Positions 52,507 through 61,468 are shown, numbered from the stretch's first letter. The stretch: 64,000 nt of DNA from Stigmatella ashevillena (GCF_028368975.1 NZ_JAQNDM010000002.1:3048007-3112006), one strand, 5' to 3'. Made by a program: numbers and translations. Notes: generated by a model not told the origin, from the letters alone.

Positions 52507-53193
52507 ATGAGCGAAGCAGAGCAGGCAAGCGCTCCGAGCAAGGAGCCGAAGGTCATCAAGCGGTACACCAACCGGAAACTCTACGACACCGTCGAGAGCC
52601 GGTACGTGACGCTCGATGAGATCGCCGCGATGATCAAAGAGGGCGTCGAAGTGCGAATTGTCGATAATCGCACAAAGGAGGACCTCACCTCCGTGACGCT
52701 CGCCCAGATCATCTTCGAGGAGGAGAAGAAGAAGAACCAGATGCCCCTGGCCGTGCTGCGGGAAATCATCCGCCACCCGGGCGAATCCATCTCCGGCTTC
52801 ATTCAGAAGGAGGTCTCGCCCCGCGTGGCCTCCATCCGCGAGGAGGCGGGCTCCCGCGTGGCCTCCATCCGCGAGGAGGCCGAGTCCCGCCTGGACAAGC
52901 TGCTGCGCCGCGACGAGAAGCGGGGCGACGAGGCCATCCCGGGCGAAGAGCCCGTGGCCCCCACCGACGAAGAGGCCCAGGCCTCCGGGGTCATCAGCCC
53001 CGCGGAGCTGCTCAAGGCCAGCCAGCGGGCCTTCGAGGACTGGCAGCGGAAGATCGACGATCGCGTCAAGCAGGTCGTCGAGAACCTCACCGGCAACCTG
53101 CCCGCGCTCGGCCGCGACATGCAGTCCCTGCTTCAACGGCTCGAAGAGCTGGAAAAGAAGCTCGACGAGATCGAGAAAAAGCCGAAATCTTGA
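52507..53193 (+). CDS. phaR: PhaR-type polyhydroxyalkanoate regulator with phasin-like tail
   Basis: 228 residues from ATG 52507. The N-terminal PHB/PHA accumulation regulator domain (about 15-75; VIKRYTNRKLYDT...SRYVTLDEIAAMI) is DNA-binding in PhaR proteins. It is followed by a repeat of SPRVASIREEAGSRVASIREEAESR and a C-terminal helical coiled coil (FEDWQRKIDDRVKQVVENLTG, ...LLQRLEELEKKLDEIEKK) that resembles phasins. PhaR in other bacteria binds PHA granules and represses phasin genes. No PHA synthase is in the window. The stop is 28 bases from the convergent parA stop. Confidence 0.8.
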   Translation: MSEAEQASAPSKEPKVIKRYTNRKLYDTVESRYVTLDEIAAMIKEGVEVRIVDNRTKEDLTSVTLAQIIFEEEKKKNQMPLAVLREIIRHPGESISGFIQKEVSPRVASIREEAGSRVASIREEAESRLDKLLRRDEKRGDEAIPGEEPVAPTDEEAQASGVISPAELLKASQRAFEDWQRKIDDRVKQVVENLTGNLPALGRDMQSLLQRLEELEKKLDEIEKKPKS

Positions 53194-53221
53194 GCGCCCG
53201 CGTCGGCCCCTTCCCTGGGGC

Positions 53222-54028
53222 TCACGCGACCCGCGGCGGCCGTCCCTTCCCCTGACTGGAGGCGGCCGCCTCGTAAACCTCGCGCGCGATGGCATCGAGC
53301 ATCTCCGCCCCCTTGCTCCGGGGGGAGTACTCCCAGATGGTCTGGCCGTGGCTCTGCGCCTCGTCGATCTTGACGTTGAAGCCCAGGGGCGTGGCGGCCA
53401 GCGAGTCCGGAAAGTAGGTTTTCAGCCGCTCGAGGATGGCATCGGCCAGCGCCGTCTTCCGGTAGAGCGTCGGCACCACCTTGGTGACGCGCAGCTCGGG
53501 GCACCCCTCCTCCTGCCCCACCTGGCGGACCGTCTCCACCATCTCCGCGCACCCATCGAGTGACAGGTACGTGAGCGCCACGGGAATCACCACCTCCGTG
53601 GAGGCCACCAGGACGTTGCGCGTGGTGAGCCCCATGGACGGCGGCGCATCGAAGACGAGGGCCTGGTAGCCCGCGGCCTCCGCCGGGGCGAGCCGGTCGG
53701 CCAACCGCCGGGCGCGGCGCCCGTCCGCGGCCACCGCGACGGGAAAGTCCGCCATCTCCTTATAAGAGGGCAGCACACTCAGCCCTTCGATGGCCGAGGG
53801 CTGCACCACTTCCTCCAGGCGCACGTTCTCGCCGGTGAGCAGGTGAAAGACGTTGCGCGGCAGCGTGCGCACGTCCACCCCCAGGGACTTGCCCGCATGC
53901 CCCTGGGTGTCCATGTCCACCAGGAGCACCCGCATCCCACATTCCCGGGCCAGCCACGCGGCGGTATTCACCGCGAGCGTCGTCTTGCCGGTGCCACCCT
54001 TCTCGTTGATGAACGCGATCCGCCGCAT
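53222..54028 (-). CDS. ParA/MinD-family ATPase
   Basis: 268-residue ParA-type ATPase with deviant Walker A EKGGTGKTT, including the signature Lys; switch I DMDTQGHAGKSLG; Walker B LVFDAPPSMG; and NVLVAST. No N-terminal helix-turn-helix and no ParB gene nearby, so it is a cargo-positioning ParA rather than a chromosome-partition one. It lies 30 bases after a small phasin-like coiled-coil gene on the same strand and next to the convergent phaR. The cargo may be a PHA granule; see findings. Confidence 0.85.
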   Translation of the reverse strand: MRRIAFINEKGGTGKTTLAVNTAAWLARECGMRVLLVDMDTQGHAGKSLGVDVRTLPRNVFHLLTGENVRLEEVVQPSAIEGLSVLPSYKEMADFPVAVAADGRRARRLADRLAPAEAAGYQALVFDAPPSMGLTTRNVLVASTEVVIPVALTYLSLDGCAEMVETVRQVGQEEGCPELRVTKVVPTLYRKTALADAILERLKTYFPDSLAATPLGFNVKIDEAQSHGQTIWEYSPRSKGAEMLDAIAREVYEAAASSQGKGRPPRVA

Positions 54029-54058
54029 GGCTCACCGCTCCTGGAAGCGACTGCGAGG

Positions 54059-54358
54059 CTATTTCTTGCGCTCATCCAACAGCGTGTCGAGCTTGCTCTC
54101 GACCGAGGTGAGCACCTGCTCCAGGTCCTCTACCCGGCTGCGCAGCTGCTTCAGGTCCTCGGTGGAGGGCAGGTTCATCGCCGACAGCGCCGAGCGCAGC
54201 GCCGCATCCAAGGTCCCCTTGGCCGCCAGCGAGCGTGAGACGAGCGTCTGCACCGTGGCAACGAACTTGTCGTTGGACAGGAGCTGCTGGGCAATCTTGC
54301 CGATGCGCTCCTCGCCCGTCTCCACCAGCTTCTTCATCACCGGATTGTTCTTGAGCAT
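54059..54358 (-). CDS. Small phasin-like coiled-coil protein
   Basis: 99 residues from ATG 54358. All helical (MKKLVETGEERIGKIAQQLLSNDKFVATVQTL), ending in a coiled coil (TEDLKQLRSRVEDLEQVL...SKLDTLLDE). The pattern of an amphipathic body plus coiled coil resembles phasins and the C-terminal half of the PhaR-type protein. It is directly upstream of parA, so it may be the adaptor between ParA and its cargo. No signal peptide. Confidence 0.7.
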   Translation of the reverse strand: MLKNNPVMKKLVETGEERIGKIAQQLLSNDKFVATVQTLVSRSLAAKGTLDAALRSALSAMNLPSTEDLKQLRSRVEDLEQVLTSVESKLDTLLDERKK

Positions 54359-54477
54359 GGACGTCGGGATTCCTCGCGTTCGGGGCCAGGAGGGCGCCAG
54401 GGGCCAGAGAGAAACCACGCACTGTGGGGGGGGGCAACGCGACGTGTCAAGCAAGCTAAATCAATGAGGCGACTGCG

Positions 54478-54506
54478 TTGACAGGCCGCGGGGCCATCCT
54501 TACGGT
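54478..54506 (+). promoter_or_regulatory. Candidate sigma-70-type promoter of the ArsA-like pair
   Basis: TTGACA (54478-54483), a 17-base spacer, then TACGGT (54501-54506), a weak -10 (3 of 6). The implied start near 54513 leaves only a few leader bases before ATG 54520, so a nearly leaderless mRNA is possible. Confidence 0.45.
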
Positions 54507-54519
54507 TTGCCGCTCCTTT

Positions 54520-55434
54520 ATGGCCGGCCTGCTCGACAAACGCCTGTGGATCGTCTCTGGCAAGGGCGGTGTGGGCAAGAGCACCGTCTCCGCCGCGCTC
54601 GCCTTGCGCTCTGCCCGCGCGGGGCGCCGCACGCTGGTGTGCGAGGTGAACACCCAGGAGCGCGTGAGCCGCTTCCTGGAGCATCCCCCCGCGGGGCCTG
54701 AGATCCAGCTGTTGGAGGACAACCTCTGGGCGGTGGACGTGCGGCCCCAGGAGGCCATGCGCGAGTACGCGCTGATGACGCTGCGCTTCGAGACCCTCTA
54801 CAAGACGGTCTTCGAGAACCGCCTGGTCCGCTACTTCCTGCGCTTCATCCCCTCTCTCCAGGAGCTGGTGCTGCTCGGAAAGATTCTCTTCCACCTCCAG
54901 GAGAAGCTCCCCGACGGCACGGACCGCTTCGAGACCATCGTCCTGGACGCGCCGGCCACCGGCCACGCCATCACCTTCCTCAACGTGCCCCAGGTGCTGC
55001 TGCGCACGGTGCCCCCGGGCCCCCTGGCCCGCGAGGCCCTGAAGATGCGCGACCTGCTGGTGGACCCGCGCATCACCGCCGCGGTGCTCGTGGCCCTGCC
55101 CGAGGAGCTGCCCGTCAACGAGGCGCTGGAGCTGCACGCCGCACTGCGGGACCGGGTTCAAATCCGCACCCACGCGGCCGTCCTCAACTCGGTCTTCTCC
55201 GAGCGCTTCACCGATGGAGACCTGCAGGCCCTGGCGGGCTACCCGGAGCTGCACGCCGTGGCCAAGACGCAGCATGACCGCGCCGCGCTGGCGGTGCTCG
55301 CCGGCACGAAGCTGGAGCGCAACCTCCACGTGCCCGTCTACCCCGTGCCCCGGCTCTTCGTGCCCGCCTTCGGCCGGGCCGCCATCGAGGAAATCATGAA
55401 ACACCTCGAGCCCCTGGTGACCGGAACCCCATGA
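54520..55434 (+). CDS. ArsA/Get3-family ATPase, first of pair
   Basis: 304 residues from ATG 54520. Deviant Walker A GKGGVGKST with the signature Lys; switch I VLDAPATGHAITFL. About 300 residues, a single ATPase unit (not the double E. coli ArsA). Helical middle part (about 95-150) with hydrophobic patches. The stop overlaps the next start by 4 bases. The family binds tail-anchored or metalloid cargo in other organisms; no arsenic resistance genes are nearby, so arsenite transport is unlikely. Confidence 0.85.
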   Translation: MAGLLDKRLWIVSGKGGVGKSTVSAALALRSARAGRRTLVCEVNTQERVSRFLEHPPAGPEIQLLEDNLWAVDVRPQEAMREYALMTLRFETLYKTVFENRLVRYFLRFIPSLQELVLLGKILFHLQEKLPDGTDRFETIVLDAPATGHAITFLNVPQVLLRTVPPGPLAREALKMRDLLVDPRITAAVLVALPEELPVNEALELHAALRDRVQIRTHAAVLNSVFSERFTDGDLQALAGYPELHAVAKTQHDRAALAVLAGTKLERNLHVPVYPVPRLFVPAFGRAAIEEIMKHLEPLVTGTP

Positions 55435-56549
55435 GCCCCTCGCCCCTGAGTCCCGCGCTTGCCCAGAAGCGCGTCCTCATCTGTGTCGGCTCCGGAGGCG
55501 TGGGAAAGACGACGGTCGCCGCCACCCTGGCCCTGCGAGCGGCGGTGGATGGCCGCTCCAGCCTGGTGTGCACCATCGATCCGGCCAAACGGCTCGCCAA
55601 CGCCCTGGGCCTCTCCGCCCTGGGCAACACCGAGACCCAGGTGCCCGCCATCGTCCTGGAGGGGCTGGGCGTCAGCCCTCGGGCCAAGCTGTACGCGATG
55701 ATGCTGGACATGAAGCAGACCTGGGATGAGCTCATCTCCCGGTTTGCCCCTCCCGAACAGCGCGAGCGCATCCTCGCCAACCGGTTCTACCAGTCGCTCT
55801 CCACGGCCCTGGCCGGCAGCCAGGAGTACATCTCGCTGGAGAAGCTGTGGGAGCTGCGCCGCCGCAGCGAGTACGAGCTCATCGTCCTGGACACACCGCC
55901 CACCGCGCACGCCATGGACTTCCTCGATGCGCCCAACCGCATCCTGGACTTCCTGGACAACGAGGCGGCCAAGTGGCTGCTCACCCCCGCCCTCAAGGCC
56001 GGCAAAGTCGGCCTGTCCCTCTTCAACCTGGGCAGCAGCTACGTCACCAAGGCGCTCTCCAAGTTCACCGGCGTGGAGACCCTCCAGGAGCTGTCCAGCT
56101 TCATGCTGGCCCTCTCCTCCATGAACGAAGGCTTCCGGGAGCGCGCGCGCGGCGTGCGCGAGCTGCTGAAGGACGCCCAGACGGGCTTCGTGCTCGTCAC
56201 CGGCCCCCACGTGGAGCGGCTCGACGAGGTGCTGCACTTCCAGGCGCTGCTCAAGCAGAACCAGATGGAGGTGCTCGCCGTGGTGGTGAACCGCATCCAC
56301 CCCATGCCCCCTCAGCGGCTCTGGGAAGACGCCGCCCGGCTGGCCCCGGGCCGACGGGCCAAGATGGAGCAGACCCTGGCCGAGCTGAAGAGCCTGGCCG
56401 AGCAGGATGCCCTGGGCATCGCGCAAATCCAGAGCGCCTGTCCCCAGACGCCCATCATCCAGGTGCCCCGCTTCGACTTGGACGTGCACGATCTCAACGC
56501 CCTGTGGCACACCGGACGCTTCCTGCTGGGAGATGAGCGGCTGGCCTGA
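55431..56549 (+). CDS. ArsA/Get3-family ATPase, second of pair, signature Lys missing
   Basis: 372 residues, ATG overlapping the upstream stop. The Walker A reads GSGGVGKTT: the signature Lys is Ser (TCC). Switch I VLDTPPTAHAMDFL is normal. A helical region (about 190-265) could form the cargo cap of a Get3-like dimer. Paired with the first ATPase, which has the Lys, so a heterodimer is suggested. Confidence 0.85.
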   Translation: MSPSPLSPALAQKRVLICVGSGGVGKTTVAATLALRAAVDGRSSLVCTIDPAKRLANALGLSALGNTETQVPAIVLEGLGVSPRAKLYAMMLDMKQTWDELISRFAPPEQRERILANRFYQSLSTALAGSQEYISLEKLWELRRRSEYELIVLDTPPTAHAMDFLDAPNRILDFLDNEAAKWLLTPALKAGKVGLSLFNLGSSYVTKALSKFTGVETLQELSSFMLALSSMNEGFRERARGVRELLKDAQTGFVLVTGPHVERLDEVLHFQALLKQNQMEVLAVVVNRIHPMPPQRLWEDAARLAPGRRAKMEQTLAELKSLAEQDALGIAQIQSACPQTPIIQVPRFDLDVHDLNALWHTGRFLLGDERLA

Positions 56550-56731
56550 CCCCTGGGTGCCCCCCGAGTGTTCTCTGTCCATCGACTCGGGAAGCCGGAT
56601 GCCCTCGGACGCATTAAGCTGCGGCCCACGGACGCGGCGGAACTCCCGCGGGGCCGCCACTGTCAGAAACCCAGGTGGCGCAACACGGGCGTGAGAGGGC
56701 CGAATCGGTGAACGTGACTCAGAGGACGCAC

Positions 56732-57880
56732 ATGTCAGGCACGTGGCGACGGTGGGTGTGGGTGGGTGTGGTAGGCCTCATGGGATTGGCGGGGTGCCGC
56801 ACAACGGGAAGTGGGACACGCCCGGAGGCCGCCGAGCCCGTGACGCGGCACGAGGTGGAGTTCGAGCCGGTCACGGTGACGGGTGACCTCGAGCTGGAGC
56901 GCCTCAACGCCGAAGAGCTGTTCGCGGGGGGCACCTCGGCCTTCGCGGCGGAGGACTTCAAGCAGGCGGCGCGATACTTCGGGCGGCTGGCGGACTTCCA
57001 CCCCGACAGCGGCCACCGGCGGCAAGCCCTCTACAACGCGGGGCTCGCGCACCAGCGCCTCAAGGAGTGGGAGGAGGCCTACCAGCGCTTCTCCGAGCTG
57101 GCCGACGCGGCCACCGGCCAGGGCGAGGCCCTCGACGCCGCCTTCCGTCTGGCCGAGACGCAGTACCACCTGGAGCGCTTCGAGGAGGCGGCCGCCCAAC
57201 TTCAGGTGCTCGCCGGACGGCCGGATCTCCCGCCGGGACGGCGCGTGGAAGCCCAGGTTCAGCTGGGCATCTGCCAGCTGGAGGCCGGGCAGCGCGAGAA
57301 GGCCGAGGACTCGCTGCGCAGGGCGGTGAGCGACTACGAGGAGATGGCGGACAAGGACTTGGTGGACAAGTACTTTCCCGCCCAGGCCCACTTCTTCGTC
57401 GGGGAGATCTACCGCCTGAACTACGAGGACGTGCGGTTGGATCCGCTCAAGGGCAGCGACACCCTGGCCAAGGATCTCAACTACAAGGCCGAGCTGCTCC
57501 TGTCCGCCCAGGGCCACTACCTGCGCTCCATCCGCGTGGGCAACGGCTACTGGGCCACGGCCTCCGGCACGCAGATCGGCGCGATGTACGAGAACATGTA
57601 CAGCCAGATGGTGAATTCGCCCGCCCCGCCGGAACTCGACGGCGAGGAGGCCGTCATCTACCGGCAGGAGCTTCGCAAGAAGATCCGCGTGCTGCTCACC
57701 AAGTCCATCAACGTCTACGAGCGGACGCTGGAAGCCGCCGAGCGCATCGGCTCGCAGAACGCCTTCGTGGACCGAACCCGCGAGAGCCTGCGCAAAGTGA
57801 AGGAGCTGCTCCTAGCGGACGCGGAAGCCGATCCCGAGGCCGCTCCGCCTCCGGCCCCGGCCTCCAAGCCTCACTCCTGA
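56732..57880 (+). CDS. TPR lipoprotein
   Basis: 382 residues from ATG 56732, chosen by AGAGGA upstream. Lipoprotein signal peptide with lipobox GLAGC. Several tetratricopeptide repeats (about 70-230; AEELFAGGTSAFAAEDFKQAARYFGRL, then QALYNAGLAHQRLKEWEEAYQRF and AAFRLAETQYHLERFEEAAAQL), then a helical C-terminal part. It could be an outer-membrane scaffold; similarity to the gliding lipoprotein GltE/AglT is only architectural. The M48 protease follows 67 bases later. Confidence 0.83.
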   Translation: MSGTWRRWVWVGVVGLMGLAGCRTTGSGTRPEAAEPVTRHEVEFEPVTVTGDLELERLNAEELFAGGTSAFAAEDFKQAARYFGRLADFHPDSGHRRQALYNAGLAHQRLKEWEEAYQRFSELADAATGQGEALDAAFRLAETQYHLERFEEAAAQLQVLAGRPDLPPGRRVEAQVQLGICQLEAGQREKAEDSLRRAVSDYEEMADKDLVDKYFPAQAHFFVGEIYRLNYEDVRLDPLKGSDTLAKDLNYKAELLLSAQGHYLRSIRVGNGYWATASGTQIGAMYENMYSQMVNSPAPPELDGEEAVIYRQELRKKIRVLLTKSINVYERTLEAAERIGSQNAFVDRTRESLRKVKELLLADAEADPEAAPPPAPASKPHS

Positions 57881-57947
57881 CGCGGGGAAGGACTCCCGGG
57901 GTCCGCTGGGCAGGAGGAGCGCCGCTGGCATAGCCTCCGGGCTCCCC

Positions 57948-59153
57948 ATGGAGCCCCTCTTCGAGCCCATCTTCACGCCCGAGCAGCTCGCCGAAATCAA
58001 GGCGTACTACCTGCCGCACTACATCCGCAGTGCCGTGAGCCCCCTGGTGACGCTGGCCCTCCTGGCGTTCCTGCTCGGGGGGTTGAACCGCCCCTTCTAC
58101 CAGGGCGCCCAGGCCCTGGCCTCGTGGATGGGCCGCCGGGGGGCCTTCCTGCGCACCGCGCCCGTCAGCCGCATCCTCGTCCGGGCGATGGACCGGCTCT
58201 GGGGCGAGCCCGGCTGGGGAACGGCCCTGCTCTTCGCCCTCTTCATCGACCTGTTCTCCAAGGTGCTCTACGCCCCGTCCGACGTGTACTTCGACTACCT
58301 GCTCGAACACCGTCACGGCATGTCGGCGCACACCCCCCTCACCTACGCGGTGGACACCTTCAAGTCGTGGAGCATCTCGGCGGTGGCCGCCGCCACGATG
58401 GTGCTCGGCCTCTACGGCCTGGCGCGCCGACTCCGGAACTGGTGGCTGGTACTGGGGGTGCCCGTGGCCCTGCTCATGCTGGTGTCCGCGGCGATCGATC
58501 CCTACCGGAAGCGGGTCTACTTCGATCAGACCCCGTTGGAGGCAGGGCCCTTGCGCACCCGCATCACCGGGTTGATGGCCCGCGCGGACATCGCCTTCGC
58601 GGACGTGACGGTGGAGAAGACGTCCGTCGCCTCCAAACGGGTGCAGGCCTACTTCGCCGGCCAGGGCCCCACCCGCACCATCGTCCTCAATGACGTGCTG
58701 CTCAAAGAGTTCACCGAGGACGAGATCCTCGCGGCGGTTGCCCACGAGGCAGGTCACGTGAACGAGCCCCAGTGGCCCGGCCGGATCGCCGCGGCCTGCT
58801 GTCTGGTCGGGTTGCTCTTCGTCATCGACCGGCTGCTCCGGCTGGCGGCGGCCAGGCGCTGGTTTGGCACCACCCAATTCGCGGACATCCGCACCCTCCC
58901 CCTGCTGTCGGTGCTCTTCTTTCTCCTCATGACGACCGCCAAGCCCGTCTCGGGAGCGTTCTCCCGGGAGCGAGAGCGAGAGGCGGACCGCTACGCGCTG
59001 CGGCTCACGGGCGACACGGCCACGTTCCGGCAGATGCTGGTCAAGGCCGCCCGGGTGAACAAGATGGACCCCGAGCCCCCCCGGTGGGTCATCCTCAAGG
59101 GAATGAGCCACCCTCCCATCGGCGAGCGCGTCGCCGCCCTCCCCGGACCGTGA
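57948..59153 (+). CDS. M48-family zinc metalloprotease (Ste24-like)
   Basis: 401 residues with several membrane helices and active site VAHEAGHV (HExxH) plus the third ligand region EREREADRYAL, as in Ste24/HtpX-type enzymes. The catalytic motif is intact. It acts on the inner membrane, probably on membrane or lipidated proteins (inference). Downstream of the TPR lipoprotein. Confidence 0.92.
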   Translation: MEPLFEPIFTPEQLAEIKAYYLPHYIRSAVSPLVTLALLAFLLGGLNRPFYQGAQALASWMGRRGAFLRTAPVSRILVRAMDRLWGEPGWGTALLFALFIDLFSKVLYAPSDVYFDYLLEHRHGMSAHTPLTYAVDTFKSWSISAVAAATMVLGLYGLARRLRNWWLVLGVPVALLMLVSAAIDPYRKRVYFDQTPLEAGPLRTRITGLMARADIAFADVTVEKTSVASKRVQAYFAGQGPTRTIVLNDVLLKEFTEDEILAAVAHEAGHVNEPQWPGRIAAACCLVGLLFVIDRLLRLAAARRWFGTTQFADIRTLPLLSVLFFLLMTTAKPVSGAFSREREREADRYALRLTGDTATFRQMLVKAARVNKMDPEPPRWVILKGMSHPPIGERVAALPGP

Positions 59154-59157
59154 CCCC

Positions 59158-59198
59158 CGCCGGTGGAGAGCCCCCCTCCCGGGCCCTCCCCACCGGCG
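59158..59198. terminator. Possible bidirectional hairpin
   Basis: CGCCGGTGG (59158-59166) pairs with CCACCGGCG (59190-59198) around a G/C-rich loop, between the M48 protease stop and the convergent TPR chaperone gene's stop. No T-tract. Confidence 0.35.
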
Positions 59199-59213
59199 TC
59201 AGAAGGCCGCGGG

Positions 59214-59702
59214 CTACGCCTGGGGCGTCCCTCCCTTCAGACGCTCCACCGCCACGAGCGTGATGGCCTTCACCAGCGCCCGAGCACGCCGACCGGCCGC
59301 CGTCTTCCCCTGAGGGTCCGCCTCCACGGCGAGCGAGATGTCGGTGAACCCCTGCCGCTTGCCCTGCCGCAGATACAGCTCGCCCCGGTGGGCCAACGCC
59401 ACGGGGTGGCGCGGATCCTGTTCCAGGGCCGCGCTGTACTCGGTGAGGGCCTCCTCCAGCCGTCCCAGCTTCTGGTACACGGTGCCGAGCGCGGCCCGGC
59501 TGGCGGCATCCTTCGGGTTCCCCGCGACGAGCCCCTCGAAGAGAATGCGCGCCTCCTCGTAGCGCCCCACGGCGGCCAGCTCGCACCCCACCTGCGCGAT
59601 GGCCTTCGCCTCCGCGAAGGTCATCCCCTCCACCTCGGCCCAGGTCATCTCGCCGCGTGCGAAGGCCTTCAGCTTCTCCGCGGTCTCCTTCTGAAGCTCC
59701 AT
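59214..59702 (-). CDS. TPR protein resembling SycD-type type III secretion chaperones
   Basis: 162 residues from ATG 59702 (GGGAG upstream); ATG 59738 would add 12 residues. Three TPR-like repeats (about 35-140; QVGCELAAVGRYEEARILFEGLVAGNP and RAALGTVYQKLGRLEEALTEYSAALEQDP), the SycD/LcrH translocator-chaperone pattern. It lies 42 bases after the gene of a translocator-like protein on the same strand. No needle-complex genes are in the window. Confidence 0.75.
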   Translation of the reverse strand: MELQKETAEKLKAFARGEMTWAEVEGMTFAEAKAIAQVGCELAAVGRYEEARILFEGLVAGNPKDAASRAALGTVYQKLGRLEEALTEYSAALEQDPRHPVALAHRGELYLRQGKRQGFTDISLAVEADPQGKTAAGRRARALVKAITLVAVERLKGGTPQA

Positions 59703-59744
59703 CGTCGCGTCTCCCGCGTATTTAATGATGCGTCCCATGGCGGC

Positions 59745-60809
59745 TCAGGCCCGGCCCATGTTCTGGATGGCCGTCTTCGCCATCTCGTTGAACTTGGAGG
59801 AAAGGGTGCTCATCAGCTCGAACATCTGCTTGCGCTTCTCCATCAGCTTCTGAAGCCGCAGGTTGAGCTGCTCCATCGACGTCTCCAACTTGGCCGCGCG
59901 CGTCGGGTCCTTCGAGCCCAGCGTGGCGCGCTCCTCTCGAAGGCTCGCCATCTCCGACATCACCCCGAGCAGCTCATCGTCCGTGTCGCGGGTGATCGCC
60001 ATCAGAATGGCCTGGAGTTTCTCCTCCATGCCCATGTTCGGGTTGTCGAGGATGTCCCTCAGGTTCCCGGACTCTCCGCAGCCCGGCATCGGCCGGGGCA
60101 AGGGCGCCGGAGGCGGAGCGCAGTTCCCTGGGCCCCACGGCTGTCCGGACGGAGGAGGCCGCGCCACCGGAGGAGCACCCGGCGTCGGCGAAGCCCACCC
60201 GCCCCCCTGGAGCGCGAGGTCCTCGTTCACCTTCTTCAGGGCCTTCTGGATGTCCTGCTGGCTCAGGGTGCCGTCCGGCTTGCCTCCCTTGTTCGCGGTG
60301 TCCACCACGTGGCGGTACTCGGGGTGCTGGAGAAAGAAGCGGGCCGCGTCCCGCAGCTCCGGGGACAGCCTGGGGTTGGCGGCGGCCTCCTGAAGCGTCC
60401 GCACATTGAACCGGCCATCGTTCTTCTGGCTCTGGAGCGTGTCGAAGACGCTGAAGTTGGCGGCCAGGGTGCTCAGCGCGTCCCGGTACGAGACCGCCAG
60501 CGGATCCAACGGCCCCGCACGGGAAGACACCGGCGCGCTGGGCCGGGGGCTCGCATAGCCCGCGCCCATGGGGGCCCCGTCCTGGCTCGGACAGAACTCG
60601 GTCTGCGCCGGAGGATTCTTCGTCAGCTCGGAAGCCACCCCCGCCATGCCGCTGGCCGCCATCATCACGTTGCCGGTCATCGCCCCGGCCGCCGTCTTGA
60701 TGGATTGGGTCAGCAGCGGGGGCAGCCCCAGCGCATCACCTGCGAGGTCGACCACCGTCGCCACCGGCCCGGCGAGGGTGTTCAACGCGTCCTTGATGAA
60801 ATCGAGCAT
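59745..60809 (-). CDS. HrpF/NolX-like type III translocator domain protein
   Basis: 354 residues from ATG 60809. The hydrophobic N-terminal part (about 1-65; LGLPPLLTQSIKTAAGAM) is followed by a HrpF/NolX-like domain (about 100-190; FSVFDTLQSQKNDGRF, NPRLSPELRDAARFFLQHPEY, GGKPDGTLSQQDIQKALKK) with two EF-hand-like DG loops, a Pro/Gly linker and a C-terminal helical coil (about 250-354; ILDNPNMGMEEKLQAILM, LNLRLQKLMEKRKQMFELM). Next to a SycD-like chaperone gene. Secretion route unknown; another interpretation is a cytoplasmic coiled-coil protein. Confidence 0.7.
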   Translation of the reverse strand: MLDFIKDALNTLAGPVATVVDLAGDALGLPPLLTQSIKTAAGAMTGNVMMAASGMAGVASELTKNPPAQTEFCPSQDGAPMGAGYASPRPSAPVSSRAGPLDPLAVSYRDALSTLAANFSVFDTLQSQKNDGRFNVRTLQEAAANPRLSPELRDAARFFLQHPEYRHVVDTANKGGKPDGTLSQQDIQKALKKVNEDLALQGGGWASPTPGAPPVARPPPSGQPWGPGNCAPPPAPLPRPMPGCGESGNLRDILDNPNMGMEEKLQAILMAITRDTDDELLGVMSEMASLREERATLGSKDPTRAAKLETSMEQLNLRLQKLMEKRKQMFELMSTLSSKFNEMAKTAIQNMGRA

Positions 60810-61015
60810 GTCCTCTTTCCGCGCGGCCGAAAGGGGCAGGGATTTGCCAGGTGCCACGCGGGGTCGAACCCCACCGATTGCAGCGGGAATGCCGCGCCCC
60901 CGAGGCTCCGGACCGCCAGCGAATCCGGTCGGTTAGCCTGCTTCTCAACGCCCCCATGTCCCGGCCCCCGGACGGTGGCGTCCACGGCGCGGGATTGTGA
61001 TTAGAGTCCCCGCGC

Positions 61016-61468
61016 ATGCGCACCCTGGGCCTGGACTTGGGCACCAAAACCATCGGGGTCGCCGTCTCGGACGGGCTCGGGCTGACGGCCCAGGCCCTCA
61101 CCACCGTGCGGCGCACCAACCTCAAGGCGGATCTCGCGGCACTGGCCGGACTGGCGCGCGAGCACGAGGCCTCCCGCATCGTGCTGGGCCTGCCCCTCAA
61201 CATGGACGGCAGCGAGGGCCCCCGCGCCGAGGCCTCCCGGAAGTTCGCGGACACCCTGAGCCAGACGCTCGAGCTGCCCGTGGAGTTCTGGGACGAGCGC
61301 CTGTCCACCGTGGCCGCCGAGCGCACGCTCCTGGAGGCGGACCTCACCCGCGCCAAGCGCAAGCAGGTCATCGATCAGATGGCCGCCCAGTTCATCCTCC
61401 AGGGATGGCTCGACGCGCACCGCCTGGCCACGGACACCCACGCCGATGACTACGACCCGGAGTCTTGA
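61016..61468 (+). CDS. ruvX: RuvX/YqgF Holliday-junction resolvase-like nuclease
   Basis: 150 residues, the usual length. RNase-H-like motifs LGLDLGTKTIGVAVSD, VLGLPLNMDGSEG, the WDERLST acidic motif and the final helix with Asp/Gln. In other bacteria it processes 16S rRNA 5' ends or resolves junctions. The next gene starts on the base after its stop codon. Confidence 0.95.
   Translation: MRTLGLDLGTKTIGVAVSDGLGLTAQALTTVRRTNLKADLAALAGLAREHEASRIVLGLPLNMDGSEGPRAEASRKFADTLSQTLELPVEFWDERLSTVAAERTLLEADLTRAKRKQVIDQMAAQFILQGWLDAHRLATDTHADDYDPES

Noticed and set aside
54520-56549. Arsenite efflux operon
   Set aside because: No arsB, arsC, arsD or arsR is present; the two ATPases are single-unit Get3/ArsA relatives.
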